Positions 1 to 7,978 of a stretch of 64,000 nt of DNA are shown one piece after another (within the stretch, counting starts at the first letter, position 1; every line of letters starts with the position of its first letter). The position numbers and the translations under genes are program-made. A model generated the notes under the pieces. That model saw only the letters and a program-made list of their open reading frames with translations, was not told the DNA's origin and ran no database searches. The DNA comes from an uncultured Pelagibacteraceae bacterium (GTDB taxonomy: Bacteria > Pseudomonadota > Alphaproteobacteria > Pelagibacterales > Pelagibacteraceae), in NCBI GenBank assembly GCA_902552805.1, contig CACDIC010000005.1, positions 42,230-106,229 of the forward strand, written 5' to 3'.

Positions 1-98
1 CTTTTCTTAAAGTACTTTTTGATGCTAATTTATTTATTTCAAATTTTTTCATTGAAGGCTTTTTAGACAAAAAAAACGATAATGCAACCCCTAAAAGA
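1..98. other. Left window edge, unresolved coding potential
   Basis: Two short open frames touch the edge and neither can be settled. On the plus strand a frame open from base 3 to a TAG at 117-119 would end in KRKRTYIH and would run into the csp terminator. On the minus strand an ATG at base 52 opens a frame (MKKFEINKLASK...) that leaves the window. No ribosome-binding site is clear for either. I recognise neither peptide. Confidence 0.2.
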
Positions 99-137
99 AA
101 AAGGACGTATATCCATTAGTAGATATATCGCCCTTTT
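99..137 (-). terminator. Rho-independent terminator downstream of csp
   Basis: Read on the minus strand, a near-perfect inverted repeat of about 15 bp (arms at 99-113 and 122-137, 8-nt loop) is followed by TTTTTCTTTT. It lies just past the csp stop codon and is the natural end of the infA/tRNA-Phe/csp transcript. Confidence 0.75.
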
Positions 138-151
138 ATAATTTTAGAAAA

Positions 152-364
152 TTAGTCTAATTTTTTTAAATTTACTGCTGAAGGGCCTTTGGGACCATCT
201 TCAAGAGTAAATTCTATTTTATCACCCTCATTAAGATATCTCATGCCCGCTGCTTTAACTGCGCTTGCATGTACAAACGCATCTTTTTCTTTATCGTCTC
301 TTTCTATAAAGCCGTAACCTTTTTTGCCGTTAAACCACTTTACTTTTCCTTGTATTGTACTCAT
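152..364 (-). CDS. Cold-shock domain protein (CspA family)
   Basis: This is a 70-aa single-domain cold-shock protein, a five-stranded OB fold that binds single-stranded RNA and DNA and melts RNA structure in the cytoplasm. RNP1 is seen as KGYGFI (about residues 14-19) and RNP2 as AFVHAS (about 28-33). The ORF track begins three codons earlier at a GTG. I prefer the ATG at 364, because AGGA lies about 12 nt upstream of it but only 3 nt from the GTG. The gene follows tRNA-Phe on the same strand with a 74-nt gap and ends at a good terminator. Paralogues are usual in bacteria, so I give no specific csp letter. Confidence 0.95.
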   Translation of the reverse strand: MSTIQGKVKWFNGKKGYGFIERDDKEKDAFVHASAVKAAGMRYLNEGDKIEFTLEDGPKGPSAVNLKKLD

Positions 365-438
365 CTTATTCACTCGTCCTTTAGTTATTTATTTAATATT
401 AGGTTAGGTTCTTTTAAATTAATTTCAAGATGTTTTGA

Positions 439-513
439 TGGTGCCTCGGGAAGGATTCGCACCTCCGACACAAGCCTTTTCAGGGCTCTGCTCTACTCCT
501 GAGCTACCGAGGC
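439..513 (-). tRNA. tRNA-Phe (GAA)
   Basis: The minus strand folds into a full cloverleaf of 75 nt with an encoded CCA. The acceptor GCCTCGG pairs with CCGAGGC, the anticodon loop is CTGAAAA (anticodon GAA), and the T loop is of the TTCGAAT type. It lies 6 nt after the infA stop and before csp, so it is probably co-transcribed with infA and processed out. The ORF at 269-502 is its antisense shadow. Confidence 0.95.
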
Positions 514-519
514 AATAGG

Positions 520-735
520 TCAACCCCTAAAGATTATTCTGCCTTTTGTGAGGTCATATGGAGTCATTTCGACTGTCACATTATCTCCTTGTAATACTCT
601 AATTCTGTTTTTTCTTAATTTGCCTGCTGTATGAGCTGTTACAACATGACCATTTTCAAGCTGAACTCTAAACATAGCATTTGGAAGTAAATCAGTTACC
701 TTGCCTTTGAATTCAAGTAAGTCTTGTTTTGACAA
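520..735 (-). CDS. infA: Translation initiation factor IF-1
   Basis: IF-1 is a 71-aa S1/OB-fold protein that occupies the A site of the 30S subunit during initiation. The whole length matches the family, from [11 protein letters not shown] to the C-terminal LTKGRIIFR. The start codon is TTG at 735. It is fixed by a strong Shine-Dalgarno AAGGAG at 745-750 (9-nt spacer), which is embedded in the last codons of hisD. hisD ends only 2 nt upstream, so the two genes are read from one transcript, with tRNA-Phe and csp following. A weak TTG start on an essential factor may limit its expression; that is inference. Confidence 0.97.
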   Translation of the reverse strand: MSKQDLLEFKGKVTDLLPNAMFRVQLENGHVVTAHTAGKLRKNRIRVLQGDNVTVEMTPYDLTKGRIIFRG

Positions 736-737
736 AT

Positions 738-2021
738 TTATTTTCTCCTTATTCTTTTTTTTACAGATTGAGCATGTCCTGCTAACCCTTCGTAATTTGC
801 AAGAGTTATAACTGATGGCCCAAGACTTTCAATACCCTTTTTTGATAAGTTTATGTAAGAAATTCTTTTATAAAATTCATTGACGCTTATACCACTAGAA
901 TATTTTGCTGACCCATTAGTTGGCAATATATGATTTGATCCAATGTTATAATCTGTCATTGCCATGACTGCATATTTTCCTAAGCATATTGAACCAGAAT
1001 TCTTAATTTTGGGTATGAAAGATTTGTAGTTTTTTACGTTCAATTCCAAGTGTTCAGGTGCAATTTTATTTACGATATTAATTATTTTACTATCGTTTGC
1101 TACATACATTAAAATTCCATTTCTCTTTAAACTTTTTTTTGCCACAGATTCTCTTGGAATACTTTTTAATTGTTTCAAAATTTCCATCTGGACTTTACTA
1201 ATTAGTTTTTTGTCTTTTGAAATTAATATACATTGTGCTTGAGGATCATGTTCTGCTTGTCCGATTAAATCACTTGCAGCCCATTCAGGATTTGAGAATT
1301 TGTCACAGACAATAGTTATTTCAGAAGGACCTGCGGTCATGCCTTCGATACCTACATCCCCAAAAACTTCTTTTTTTGCCGCTGCTACATATGAATTCCC
1401 GGGTCCAACTATTTTATCAACTCTTTTAATTTTTTTAGTTCCATAAGAGGCAGCTGCTATAGCAGATGGACCACCAATAGAGTAAATTTCTTTAATTTTA
1501 CATTTTCTTGCTGCGTATAAAACAGCCGGATTTTGATTTCCCTTGAGACCTGGGTTAATCATTACAATTCTTTTAACTCCCGCAACAATTGCTGGTATAG
1601 CATTCATAAGCACACTTGATGGATAAGATACAAGTGAACCTGGAACATAAATTGCAACAGACTCTAAAGGTAAATATTTATATTCAAGTTTATTTTTGAA
1701 TTTATCTGTATACGAAATATTCTTAAATTTTTGTAAGGAATGGAATTTATAAATTCGATTATAGGCTGTGTCGATTGCTTTCTTAACTTTAGGATTTAAA
1801 GACTTTATTAATTTATTAATTTTTGTAGCACTAGGAATAATTGTAGTATTTCGATTAAATTTCCTTTCATATTTAATTAATGCTTTATCACCATTCTTTT
1901 TTACGTCATTAATAATATTAGTTACAGAAACTTTGTCAGATTTTATACCTTTTCTCCTTTTAAAAAGTAAATAATCCAAATTTTTATCAAAATTCTTAGT
2001 TTTACTATTTAATATTTTCAT
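738..2021 (-). CDS. hisD: Histidinol dehydrogenase
   Basis: HisD catalyses the last two oxidations of histidine synthesis, L-histidinol to L-histidine, with NAD and Zn. The protein is 427 aa, the normal length. Visible family motifs are the Zn/substrate segment [11 protein letters not shown] (about 255-265), the catalytic pair in APEHLEL (about 325), [12 protein letters not shown] (about 355-366) and the C-terminal GHAQS histidine (about 416). The gene lies between the DUF2948 gene and infA, apart from other his genes, a placement seen in other Alphaproteobacteria. Its 3' end carries the infA ribosome site. Confidence 0.97.
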   Translation of the reverse strand: MKILNSKTKNFDKNLDYLLFKRRKGIKSDKVSVTNIINDVKKNGDKALIKYERKFNRNTTIIPSATKINKLIKSLNPKVKKAIDTAYNRIYKFHSLQKFKNISYTDKFKNKLEYKYLPLESVAIYVPGSLVSYPSSVLMNAIPAIVAGVKRIVMINPGLKGNQNPAVLYAARKCKIKEIYSIGGPSAIAAASYGTKKIKRVDKIVGPGNSYVAAAKKEVFGDVGIEGMTAGPSEITIVCDKFSNPEWAASDLIGQAEHDPQAQCILISKDKKLISKVQMEILKQLKSIPRESVAKKSLKRNGILMYVANDSKIINIVNKIAPEHLELNVKNYKSFIPKIKNSGSICLGKYAVMAMTDYNIGSNHILPTNGSAKYSSGISVNEFYKRISYINLSKKGIESLGPSVITLANYEGLAGHAQSVKKRIRRK

Positions 2022-2023
2022 AA

Positions 2024-2416
2024 TTATTTAATTTCGTTTTGATCCTCAAGCCTCGCTTCGATAGTTTCTGTCGTCAAAGCAATGTGGGCATTATTATTAA
2101 AAATAAGATTTATTTCATAATCATCATTATTTTTCAAATAATCAATTCCAATTAATTCTAAAACTAAATCTTTGTTTGATTGATTAATATTTTTTGATCT
2201 TACTTTATCAACAAAATCAAATCGACAAATACTATTGATTTTCTTGCCCTCTTGATCGGTTTCAATTTTTGTTCTTTCAATTGATAATAAAAAAACCTTA
2301 TTAGATGCCAGATACTTTATATCTGTAACTTTAACTTTTGCGCCAGAACTACAAGCAGAAATCATTTGTAGCCCCTCTTGATCGCTCGCAATTATTTTTG
2401 CTAAATATTTACTCAT
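2024..2416 (-). CDS. DUF2948 family protein
   Basis: This 130-aa cytoplasmic protein has no known activity. I assign it to DUF2948 from its length, its opening (a short strand, then SDQEGLQMISACSSGAKVKV) and its position between murA and hisD, which is where this alphaproteobacterial family usually sits. It has no signal peptide, membrane helix or recognisable catalytic motif; the C-terminal part is acidic and strand-rich. Its ATG overlaps the murA stop (TAATG), indicating translational coupling. Confidence 0.75.
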   Translation of the reverse strand: MSKYLAKIIASDQEGLQMISACSSGAKVKVTDIKYLASNKVFLLSIERTKIETDQEGKKINSICRFDFVDKVRSKNINQSNKDLVLELIGIDYLKNNDDYEINLIFNNNAHIALTTETIEARLEDQNEIK

Positions 2417-3675
2417 TATTTCAATCTTTTAATTTTAACACCAATTTTTTGTAATTTATTTTCAATATTTTCATATCCTCTTTCCAAGTGATAGACTCTT
2501 CCAACAATACTTTTACCATTCGCCACTATTGCGGCTAATACTAAAGCAACACTGGCTCTTAAGTCACTAGACATTAATTCAGCACCAATAAATTTGGTAT
2601 TACCCTCAATCAATGCTTTATTATTTTGAATATTTATTTTTGCACCTAGTCTTTGCAACTCAGCAACATGCATAAATCTATTCTCAAATATACTTTCAGT
2701 TATAGAACTTTTCCCAACGCTCTTGCACATTAATACCATTAATTGAGCTTGAAGATCTGTTGGAATACCTGGAAATTCTTTAGTTTTTATATTTTGAATA
2801 GGTTTGATTTTGTCAGGTCCTTTTATAAAAATTTTGTTATCCGAAGTTTTAATCTTTGCCCCGACTTTTTTTAGGAGTTCTATTTCAGTATTAATTATTT
2901 TTGGGTCTAAATTTTTAATTTGTAGATTGCCTTTAGCAAGCGTTGCCGCTACACAAAAAGTTCCCGCCTCTATTCTATCAGCCATAACTGTGTGACTTGT
3001 TTGATTGAGAGAATTAACTCCTATAATGGTGCAGGTTCTTCCAGACCATTTTATATTTGCACCTGCTTGACTTAAGAATTTTGTTAAATCTTTAATTTCA
3101 GGTTCCACGGCACAATTTTTTAAAATTGTTTTGCCTCTAGCTAAACATGCAGCTATTATAGAATTTTCTGTAGCACCTACACTAATTTTAGGAAACTTTA
3201 TTTTTTTGCCTTTAAGTCTTCCATTTGATTTAGCTAAAATATAACCATCTCGTATTTTATATTCCATTCCCAACTTTTTTAAAGCACTAAGGTGATAATT
3301 TACAGGTCTTGCACCTATAAGACATCCCCCAGGCAAAGATGTTTTAGATTTATGAAATTTAGAAATCAATGGACCTAACACTAATATTGAACCTCTCATT
3401 GTTTTTACAAGTGAATAACTTGCAAAAGTTTTCATATTTTTTTTATTAAAAATTTTTGCAGTTTTTCTGTCTTTAGATAGAATTATTTTTGATCCAAGAG
3501 ATTTTAATAAATTAAGCATAGTATCTATATCTCTTACTCTTGGTAAATTTTTAATAATTACTGGTTCGTCAAACAATAAAGTTGCTGCAAGAATTGGTAG
3601 AGATGCATTCTTAGAACCTGAAATCGAGACTTTACCCTTGATTTTACAAGGACCATTTATCAGAAATTTATCCAT
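2416..3675 (-). CDS. murA: UDP-N-acetylglucosamine 1-carboxyvinyltransferase
   Basis: MurA transfers enolpyruvate from PEP to UDP-GlcNAc, the first committed step of peptidoglycan synthesis, in the cytoplasm. The 419-aa length is typical. The catalytic Cys (fosfomycin target) is present at about residue 118 in LPGGCLIGARPVNYH. The N-terminal ISGSKNASLPILAA and the late GIPTDLQAQ and DLRASVALVLAA segments are family signatures. It is followed with a 1-nt overlap by DUF2948 and then hisD; dcd lies 3 nt upstream, so the group is one operon. Confidence 0.98.
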   Translation of the reverse strand: MDKFLINGPCKIKGKVSISGSKNASLPILAATLLFDEPVIIKNLPRVRDIDTMLNLLKSLGSKIILSKDRKTAKIFNKKNMKTFASYSLVKTMRGSILVLGPLISKFHKSKTSLPGGCLIGARPVNYHLSALKKLGMEYKIRDGYILAKSNGRLKGKKIKFPKISVGATENSIIAACLARGKTILKNCAVEPEIKDLTKFLSQAGANIKWSGRTCTIIGVNSLNQTSHTVMADRIEAGTFCVAATLAKGNLQIKNLDPKIINTEIELLKKVGAKIKTSDNKIFIKGPDKIKPIQNIKTKEFPGIPTDLQAQLMVLMCKSVGKSSITESIFENRFMHVAELQRLGAKINIQNNKALIEGNTKFIGAELMSSDLRASVALVLAAIVANGKSIVGRVYHLERGYENIENKLQKIGVKIKRLK

Positions 3676-3678
3676 AAA

Positions 3679-4239
3679 TTACTTTTTTATTTTAGCAACC
3701 TGTATGGTGGTTTGTCCCTGATATTTACCGTTTTTTGATTTATATGTTGTTTCTGGCTGGGTATCTGATTTAAAAAATAAAAATTGAGCAATACCCTCGT
3801 TTGAATAAATCTTTGCAGGATTAGGAGTTGTATTACTTAATTCGATAACAATATTACCTTCAAATTCATTTTCAATTGGCGTTACATTACATATAATTCC
3901 TGTTCTCGCGTAAGTACTTTTTCCAACACAAATACAAAGAACATCTTTTGGAATTCTAAAATATTCAATGGTCTTAGCCAATACAAATGAATTTGGTGGA
4001 ATTATACAATAAGGCCCCTTTCGCTCTATAAAGTTTTCATCAGAAAAGTTTTTTGGATCCACTAGCGAACTATTGACATTTGTAAAAATTCTATACTCAT
4101 CGGAAATTCTGACATCGTAACCCATGCTACTTAGCCCATATGATATTTTCCCCTCAGAGACTTGGTGATCCAAAAATGGTTCGATCATCTTATGCTCTTT
4201 ACACATTTTTTTTATCCAAGAGTCTGGCTGAATGGACAT
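3679..4239 (-). CDS. dcd: dCTP deaminase
   Basis: Dcd deaminates dCTP to dUTP and so feeds dTMP synthesis; it is a trimeric relative of dUTPase. The 186-aa protein has the family segments [10 protein letters not shown] (substrate-contacting Ser/Arg) and [10 protein letters not shown] (catalytic Glu), and a C-terminal [10 protein letters not shown] tail that closes over the nucleotide. Its ATG overlaps by one base (TAATG) the stop of the 33-aa gene upstream, and murA starts 3 nt downstream. It could in principle be the bifunctional dCTP deaminase/dUTPase, but the sequence reads like the ordinary proteobacterial form. Confidence 0.93.
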   Translation of the reverse strand: MSIQPDSWIKKMCKEHKMIEPFLDHQVSEGKISYGLSSMGYDVRISDEYRIFTNVNSSLVDPKNFSDENFIERKGPYCIIPPNSFVLAKTIEYFRIPKDVLCICVGKSTYARTGIICNVTPIENEFEGNIVIELSNTTPNPAKIYSNEGIAQFLFFKSDTQPETTYKSKNGKYQGQTTIQVAKIKK

Positions 4240-4340
4240 TATTTTGTTTTCTTTTTATTTTTTTTTTGAAAAATTTTTCTCTTTTTTAAATTTTTCCTAA
4301 GCGCAATGCTTAGGCGCTCATTTTTATTTTTAGTAATCAT
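4239..4340 (-). CDS. 33-aa basic protein, unrecognised, nested between two overlaps
   Basis: This gene is below the ORF-track cut-off. The minus-strand frame reads [20 protein letters not shown]... and ends in a run of Lys (33 aa). Its ATG overlaps the TGA of the upstream 66-aa gene (ATGA) and its TAA overlaps the ATG of dcd (TAATG), so the frame exactly fills the gap. That arrangement is hard to get by chance and marks a translationally coupled gene. The segment [14 protein letters not shown] predicts a short amphipathic basic helix. From memory it resembles very short alphaproteobacterial peptides with an ALRxNLxxRK pattern; that is unverified. Function unknown; nucleic-acid or ribosome binding is only a guess from charge. 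Confidence 0.72.
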   Translation of the reverse strand: MITKNKNERLSIALRKNLKKRKIFQKKNKKKTK

Positions 4341-4537
4341 TCTTTATTTGGATTGGTAAGGAAATCTAAAGTTATTGGTTTAGATGTATCTAAAGTTTTA
4401 TCCTTATTATCATCTTTTTTAGGGCCTTCTTTTGCTAATCTTTTTGCTTTTTTTTCAGCAAGTTTTTTCTCTCTTTTCGCTTGCTTTTCCATAAGCTTGG
4501 CACTTTTGGTTGATTTATAATCGTAATGAATACCCAT
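4337..4537 (-). CDS. 66-aa charged protein of unknown function
   Basis: I do not recognise this 66-aa protein. It opens with MGIHYDYKSTKSAKLMEKQ and continues as a highly charged Lys/Glu helix (about residues 10-45), then a polar tail ending in [12 protein letters not shown]. There is no signal peptide or membrane span. AAGGA lies about 7-8 nt upstream of the ATG, supporting the start. It heads the small-gene/dcd/murA/DUF2948/hisD/infA series and overlaps the 33-aa gene by 4 nt. The coiled, basic composition suggests a soluble nucleic-acid- or protein-binding peptide, but nothing in the sequence proves it. Confidence 0.75.
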   Translation of the reverse strand: MGIHYDYKSTKSAKLMEKQAKREKKLAEKKAKRLAKEGPKKDDNKDKTLDTSKPITLDFLTNPNKE

Positions 4538-4637
4538 AAAATTTCCTTGGTAAGATATAAATCATATTAATCAAAAAATTAAGGCAATAATTTGGAAAAA
4601 ATGCTCTATTATCAATAAAAATAGAATTGATCCAAAT

Positions 4638-4711
4638 GCTCCTATAGTTAAATGGCATAACGTGTCCATGGTAAGGATAAATTCCAAGTTCGATTCTTGG
4701 TGGGAGCACCA
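4638..4711 (+). tRNA. tRNA-Thr (GGT)
   Basis: This is a 74-nt cloverleaf with encoded CCA. The acceptor GCTCCTA pairs with TGGGAGC, the D stem is GTTA/TAAC with a short loop, the anticodon stem is TGTCC/GGATA with loop ATGGTAA (anticodon GGT), and the T stem is CCAAG/CTTGG. G1-C72, C2-G71 and G34-G35-U36 agree with threonine identity in E. coli. The 3' end abuts the stop codon of the convergent TVP38 gene. The ORF at 4515-4712 is an antisense shadow. Confidence 0.85.
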
Positions 4712-5437
4712 CTAATTTTTATAAAAAGACTTTCTAAGAAAAATTGTAATCAAGACTAAACTAAAAAAGGCTAAAATTGGAATATATATTTCAGGTGAAA
4801 AAATTATATCTGTAATTTTGGGAACTTGTGAATTTTGTTCTATTACTTTTTCCAAACCACTACCTAGCGAAACAGCTAAAAAAATTTGAGGTATAATTCC
4901 TATTAATGATGCGAAAAAAAAATTTTTTACCCTAACATCAAAAATTGTGGGCAAAATGCAACTAAGTTGCCAAGGTATTCCGCCAATAAATCTATATATT
5001 AAAAGATAATAAAATTCAGATTTTTTAAATTTTCTCTCTAGATTTTGATACCTATTTAAAAATTTATCTCTAATTAAATCTTTTAAAAAATAGTTTCCAA
5101 AAATATAAAGAAATGTTGCACCAACACTCATACCTATGACCACAATTATAGTACCCAACCATTTGCCAAAAATAAATCCTCCTAATAGTGCAATTGGAGA
5201 ACCAAAACCTAAAAATGGAAAAACCCATAATATTGTGAAAATTAAAAAAATTATTGATATTAAAAATAAATTAGAATTTTTTAATTTTAAAAAATACAAT
5301 CTGTTTTCTTTAATGAAGTCATAAGAAGTTATTTCTTGGATACTAAATTTTGAAAAAAACAATAGTATAAATATAGTAAGTAAAACTAAGTATGATAAAC
5401 CTATTATTATTTTAGTTTTCTTAGCTTTTTCCATCAT
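4712..5437 (-). CDS. TVP38/TMEM64 family membrane protein (VTT domain)
   Basis: This 241-aa integral inner-membrane protein has about six hydrophobic segments: one near the N-terminus (about 10-28), several from about 58 to 125, and two near the C-terminus. The VTT/SNARE-associated signature is visible as FPFLGFGSPIALLGGFIFG (about 74-92) and YRFIGGIPWQLSCILP (about 145-160), re-entrant-loop motifs of the DedA/TVP38 superfamily. Family members are linked to lipid scrambling and membrane homeostasis; the substrate cannot be told from sequence. Its stop codon directly follows the tRNA-Thr 3' end on the opposite strand. Confidence 0.88.
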   Translation of the reverse strand: MMEKAKKTKIIIGLSYLVLLTIFILLFFSKFSIQEITSYDFIKENRLYFLKLKNSNLFLISIIFLIFTILWVFPFLGFGSPIALLGGFIFGKWLGTIIVVIGMSVGATFLYIFGNYFLKDLIRDKFLNRYQNLERKFKKSEFYYLLIYRFIGGIPWQLSCILPTIFDVRVKNFFFASLIGIIPQIFLAVSLGSGLEKVIEQNSQVPKITDIIFSPEIYIPILAFFSLVLITIFLRKSFYKN

Positions 5438-5464
5438 GGTTCATGGTATTTATAAATCTTCTAT

Positions 5465-5492
5465 TTGCTATTTATATATTTAATTATTATAA
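5465..5492 (+). promoter_or_regulatory. Candidate sigma70 promoter for the rpmH operon
   Basis: TTGCTA and TTATAA are separated by 16 nt, ending about 34 nt before the rpmH ATG. The background is so AT-rich that a chance match is quite possible. Confidence 0.3.
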
Positions 5493-5525
5493 AGGGCGAA
5501 ATTTTATATAAATTTAACCACTTTT

Positions 5526-5687
5526 ATGAAAAGAACATATCAACCATCTAGGAAAAAAAGAAGCCGAACCCATGGTTTTAGATCAAAAATGAAAACCAAG
5601 GGAGGTAGAAAACTTTTAAAACGAAGAAGAGCTAGAGGAAGAAAAAATTTAACAGTATCCTCCACTGTTAAAAGAAGAAGAAAATAA
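5526..5687 (+). CDS. rpmH: 50S ribosomal protein L34
   Basis: This gene was too short for the ORF track. The plus frame gives 53 aa beginning [19 protein letters not shown] and continuing through the family core [20 protein letters not shown]34 is usually 44-46 aa; here the normal LTVS-type end is followed by a short extra tail, STVKRRRK. It is the first gene of the classic rpmH-rnpA-yidD-yidC series and lies 10 nt ahead of rnpA. The ORF at 5540-5725 on the minus strand is its shadow. Confidence 0.96.
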   Translation: MKRTYQPSRKKRSRTHGFRSKMKTKGGRKLLKRRRARGRKNLTVSSTVKRRRK

Positions 5688-5697
5688 AGCCAGCTCA

Positions 5698-6039
5698 ATG
5701 AAAAGCAAAATTGTTGCTCTTTCAAAGAATGAAGACTTTAAAACTTTGCTCAAAAAGAAAAAAGTGTCAAACAGATATGTAACAATTTTTTTTGGTAATA
5801 TTGATAAAAAAGATAATCAAAAACTTAATATTTCTTTTGTAACTAAGAAGAAGATAGGAAATGCTGTAAAGAGAAACAAAATAAAGAGAAGACTAAGGAA
5901 TATTATGAATGACGCTGTAAAAGAAATATCTCTAAAATATCACTATTCATATCTTGTTATTGCTAAGTCAACTATGCTAAATAATGAATTTAGAATTATA
6001 AAAGAAACCTTATTTCAGGATTTTAGAAAAATTAAATAA
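5698..6039 (+). CDS. rnpA: Ribonuclease P protein component
   Basis: RnpA is the small basic subunit that binds the catalytic RNA and the 5' leader of pre-tRNA. The 113-aa length is normal. The conserved RNR region appears as GNAVKRNKIKRRLRNIM (about 57-73), and the preceding strand KLNISFVTKKK fits the family. It lies between rpmH and yidD; its TAA overlaps the yidD ATG by one base. The catalytic RNA rnpB is not in this window. Confidence 0.96.
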   Translation: MKSKIVALSKNEDFKTLLKKKKVSNRYVTIFFGNIDKKDNQKLNISFVTKKKIGNAVKRNKIKRRLRNIMNDAVKEISLKYHYSYLVIAKSTMLNNEFRIIKETLFQDFRKIK

Positions 6040-6278
6040 TGAACATTTTTACAATTATATTTATAAAATTAATTCAAGGTTACAAATACATAATGAGTCC
6101 ATTACTTGGTAACTCTTGTAGATACTTTCCATCTTGTTCTGATTATAGCATTGAAGCATTAAAAACTTATGGTTTTTTTAGGGGTGGATATTTAAGTTTA
6201 AAAAGAATTCTTTCATGCCACCCTTTTAAAGAAGGTGGAATTGATCCTGTAAAAAAGGAAATAAAAGTTAAAAAATAA
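6039..6278 (+). CDS. yidD: Membrane protein insertion efficiency factor YidD
   Basis: YidD is a small membrane-associated protein that helps YidC insert inner-membrane proteins. The 79-aa sequence has the full family signature: an amphipathic N-terminal helix, then SPLLGNSCRYFPSCSDYSIEAL with its conserved cysteines (about 20-41), and a later SCHPFKEGGIDPV. It overlaps rnpA and yidC by one base each, so the three genes are translationally coupled. Confidence 0.96.
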   Translation: MNIFTIIFIKLIQGYKYIMSPLLGNSCRYFPSCSDYSIEALKTYGFFRGGYLSLKRILSCHPFKEGGIDPVKKEIKVKK

Positions 6279-7957
6279 TGGACTCTAAAAATACAATAGC
6301 AGCTATAGCTTTATCATCTGCTGTAATTGTTTTATGGGCATTATTCTTTGTACCAGAAAAATCAACAATGGATCAAAAAATTGTTGAAAAAGAAAAAATT
6401 GAACAAAGCGGTGATGCACCAAGTTTAGAGCAAAAGGAAACTCAAATTACAATTTCAAGAGATGATGCATTAAAACAAAGTGAAAGAATTCAATTTGAAA
6501 ATGATAATATTATTGGTTCAATATCATTAAAAGGTGCGTCAATAGATGATTTAACTTTCAAAAATTATAAAATGACTCTTGATAATGAACAAAGAGTAAC
6601 TTTACTAGGACCTCGAAATATTAAGGAAGGATATCTAATAGATAGTGGTTTTGTTACTTCTGATAAAAATGTTGATGTTCCTAACTCAGATACAATTTGG
6701 TCAATAGAAGGTAATAACAAACTCACAGACAAGTCTCCAATAAAACTATCGTGGTACAACGAACAGGGGCTAAAATTTGAAAAAACAATATCATTAGATG
6801 ATAAATACCTTTTTACTGTTAAACAAAAGATAATTAATGAGAGTAATAATAAATATGATTTTTACTCATATGGACAAATAATAAGAAATGAAATTCCAGA
6901 AATAATTGATTTTTTAATTCTTCATGAAGGACTCATTGCAACTTTAGATGATGAGTTAATAGAAGAGGATTATGATGATATTCAAGAAAAGAAGTTTACT
7001 AAAGTAGCAAATAAAGGGTGGTTAGGGATAAGTGATAAATATTGGATTACTTCTTTAATACCACCAAAAGATAAAGAGTTTAAAACAACATTCGACTATA
7101 AAAATAAATTTAGAGCAAATTTTATTTCTACAGATCCTTTGGCATTAAATGAAAAAGGTTCAATTGAAGAGGAATTACAAATTATCGTTGCTGCAAAAAG
7201 AGTGGATGTGATAGACGGATATGCTGAAAAACTCAACATAGATAAATTTGATTTAGTTATTGATTGGGGATTTTTATACTTCATAACCAAGCCTCTATTT
7301 TATGGAATTGATTATTTTTTTAAACTACTTGGAAACTATGGTTTGGCAATTATAGCTATCACTATTTGTATTCGTTTAGTTTTTTTCCCATTAGCTAACT
7401 TTTCATTTAAGAGCATGGCAAAAATGAAAGTTCTTCAACCAGAAATGGTTCGTCTAAAAGAGTTGCATAAAAATGATAAAATGAAACTCCAACAAGAAAT
7501 GATGGCTCTTTACAAAAAGGAAAAAGTAAACCCAATGTCAGGTTGTTTGCCAATTCTTGTTCAAATACCTGTATTTTTTGCATTATATAAAGTTTTGTTT
7601 GTCACTATTGAAATGAGACAAATGCCTTTCTATGGATGGATTCATGATTTAAGTGAGAGAGATCCTACAAGTATATTTAATATTTTTGGTTTATTGCCCT
7701 ACGACGTTCCAAGTTTCTTGGTTATCGGAGCTTGGCCAGTAGCAATGGGAGTTTCAATGTGGGTGCAACAAAAATTAAATCCCGCACCAACTGATCCAAT
7801 GCAGGCTAAAATTTTTGCTTTCTTCCCGATTTTCTTAACTGTAATACTTGCACCATTCCCAAGTGGGTTAGTTATTTACTGGACTGTTAATAATATTTTA
7901 ACAATGGCTCAGCAAGTATTTATTATGAGAAGAACAACAGTCAAAACGACAACCTAA
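6278..7957 (+). CDS. yidC: Membrane protein insertase YidC
   Basis: YidC (559 aa, Gram-negative long form) inserts and folds inner-membrane proteins alone or with SecYEG. There is an N-terminal anchor (about 6-26), a large periplasmic domain (about 55-340) and the conserved C-terminal five-helix core. The core includes the groove arginine helix CIRLVFFPLANFSFKSMAKM and the cytoplasmic hairpin with VLQPEMVRLKELHKND. NPMSGCLPILVQIPVFFALYKVL is a strong family signature. It closes the rpmH-rnpA-yidD-yidC group and is followed 21 nt later by argB. The GTPase gene engB, which often follows in relatives, is not here. Confidence 0.97.
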   Translation: MDSKNTIAAIALSSAVIVLWALFFVPEKSTMDQKIVEKEKIEQSGDAPSLEQKETQITISRDDALKQSERIQFENDNIIGSISLKGASIDDLTFKNYKMTLDNEQRVTLLGPRNIKEGYLIDSGFVTSDKNVDVPNSDTIWSIEGNNKLTDKSPIKLSWYNEQGLKFEKTISLDDKYLFTVKQKIINESNNKYDFYSYGQIIRNEIPEIIDFLILHEGLIATLDDELIEEDYDDIQEKKFTKVANKGWLGISDKYWITSLIPPKDKEFKTTFDYKNKFRANFISTDPLALNEKGSIEEELQIIVAAKRVDVIDGYAEKLNIDKFDLVIDWGFLYFITKPLFYGIDYFFKLLGNYGLAIIAITICIRLVFFPLANFSFKSMAKMKVLQPEMVRLKELHKNDKMKLQQEMMALYKKEKVNPMSGCLPILVQIPVFFALYKVLFVTIEMRQMPFYGWIHDLSERDPTSIFNIFGLLPYDVPSFLVIGAWPVAMGVSMWVQQKLNPAPTDPMQAKIFAFFPIFLTVILAPFPSGLVIYWTVNNILTMAQQVFIMRRTTVKTTT

Positions 7958-7978
7958 ATTTTAATTTAAAATAAATTA

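Noticed and set aside
269-502. 77-aa plus-strand ORF
   Set aside because: It spans csp antisense and the tRNA-Phe complement; the C-terminus SGRIRTSDTS is the usual tRNA shadow.
4297-4316. Inverted repeat CCTAAGC/GCTTAGG as a terminator before dcd
   Set aside because: It lies inside the 33-aa reading frame, has no T run on the transcribed (minus) strand, and the genes on both sides are coupled by overlaps.
4515-4712. 65-aa ORF on the minus strand
   Set aside because: It is the antisense reading of tRNA-Thr (RIELG-type wording typical of tRNA shadows).
5540-5725. 61-aa minus ORF opposite rpmH
   Set aside because: It is a pure antisense shadow of the Arg/Lys-rich rpmH codons.
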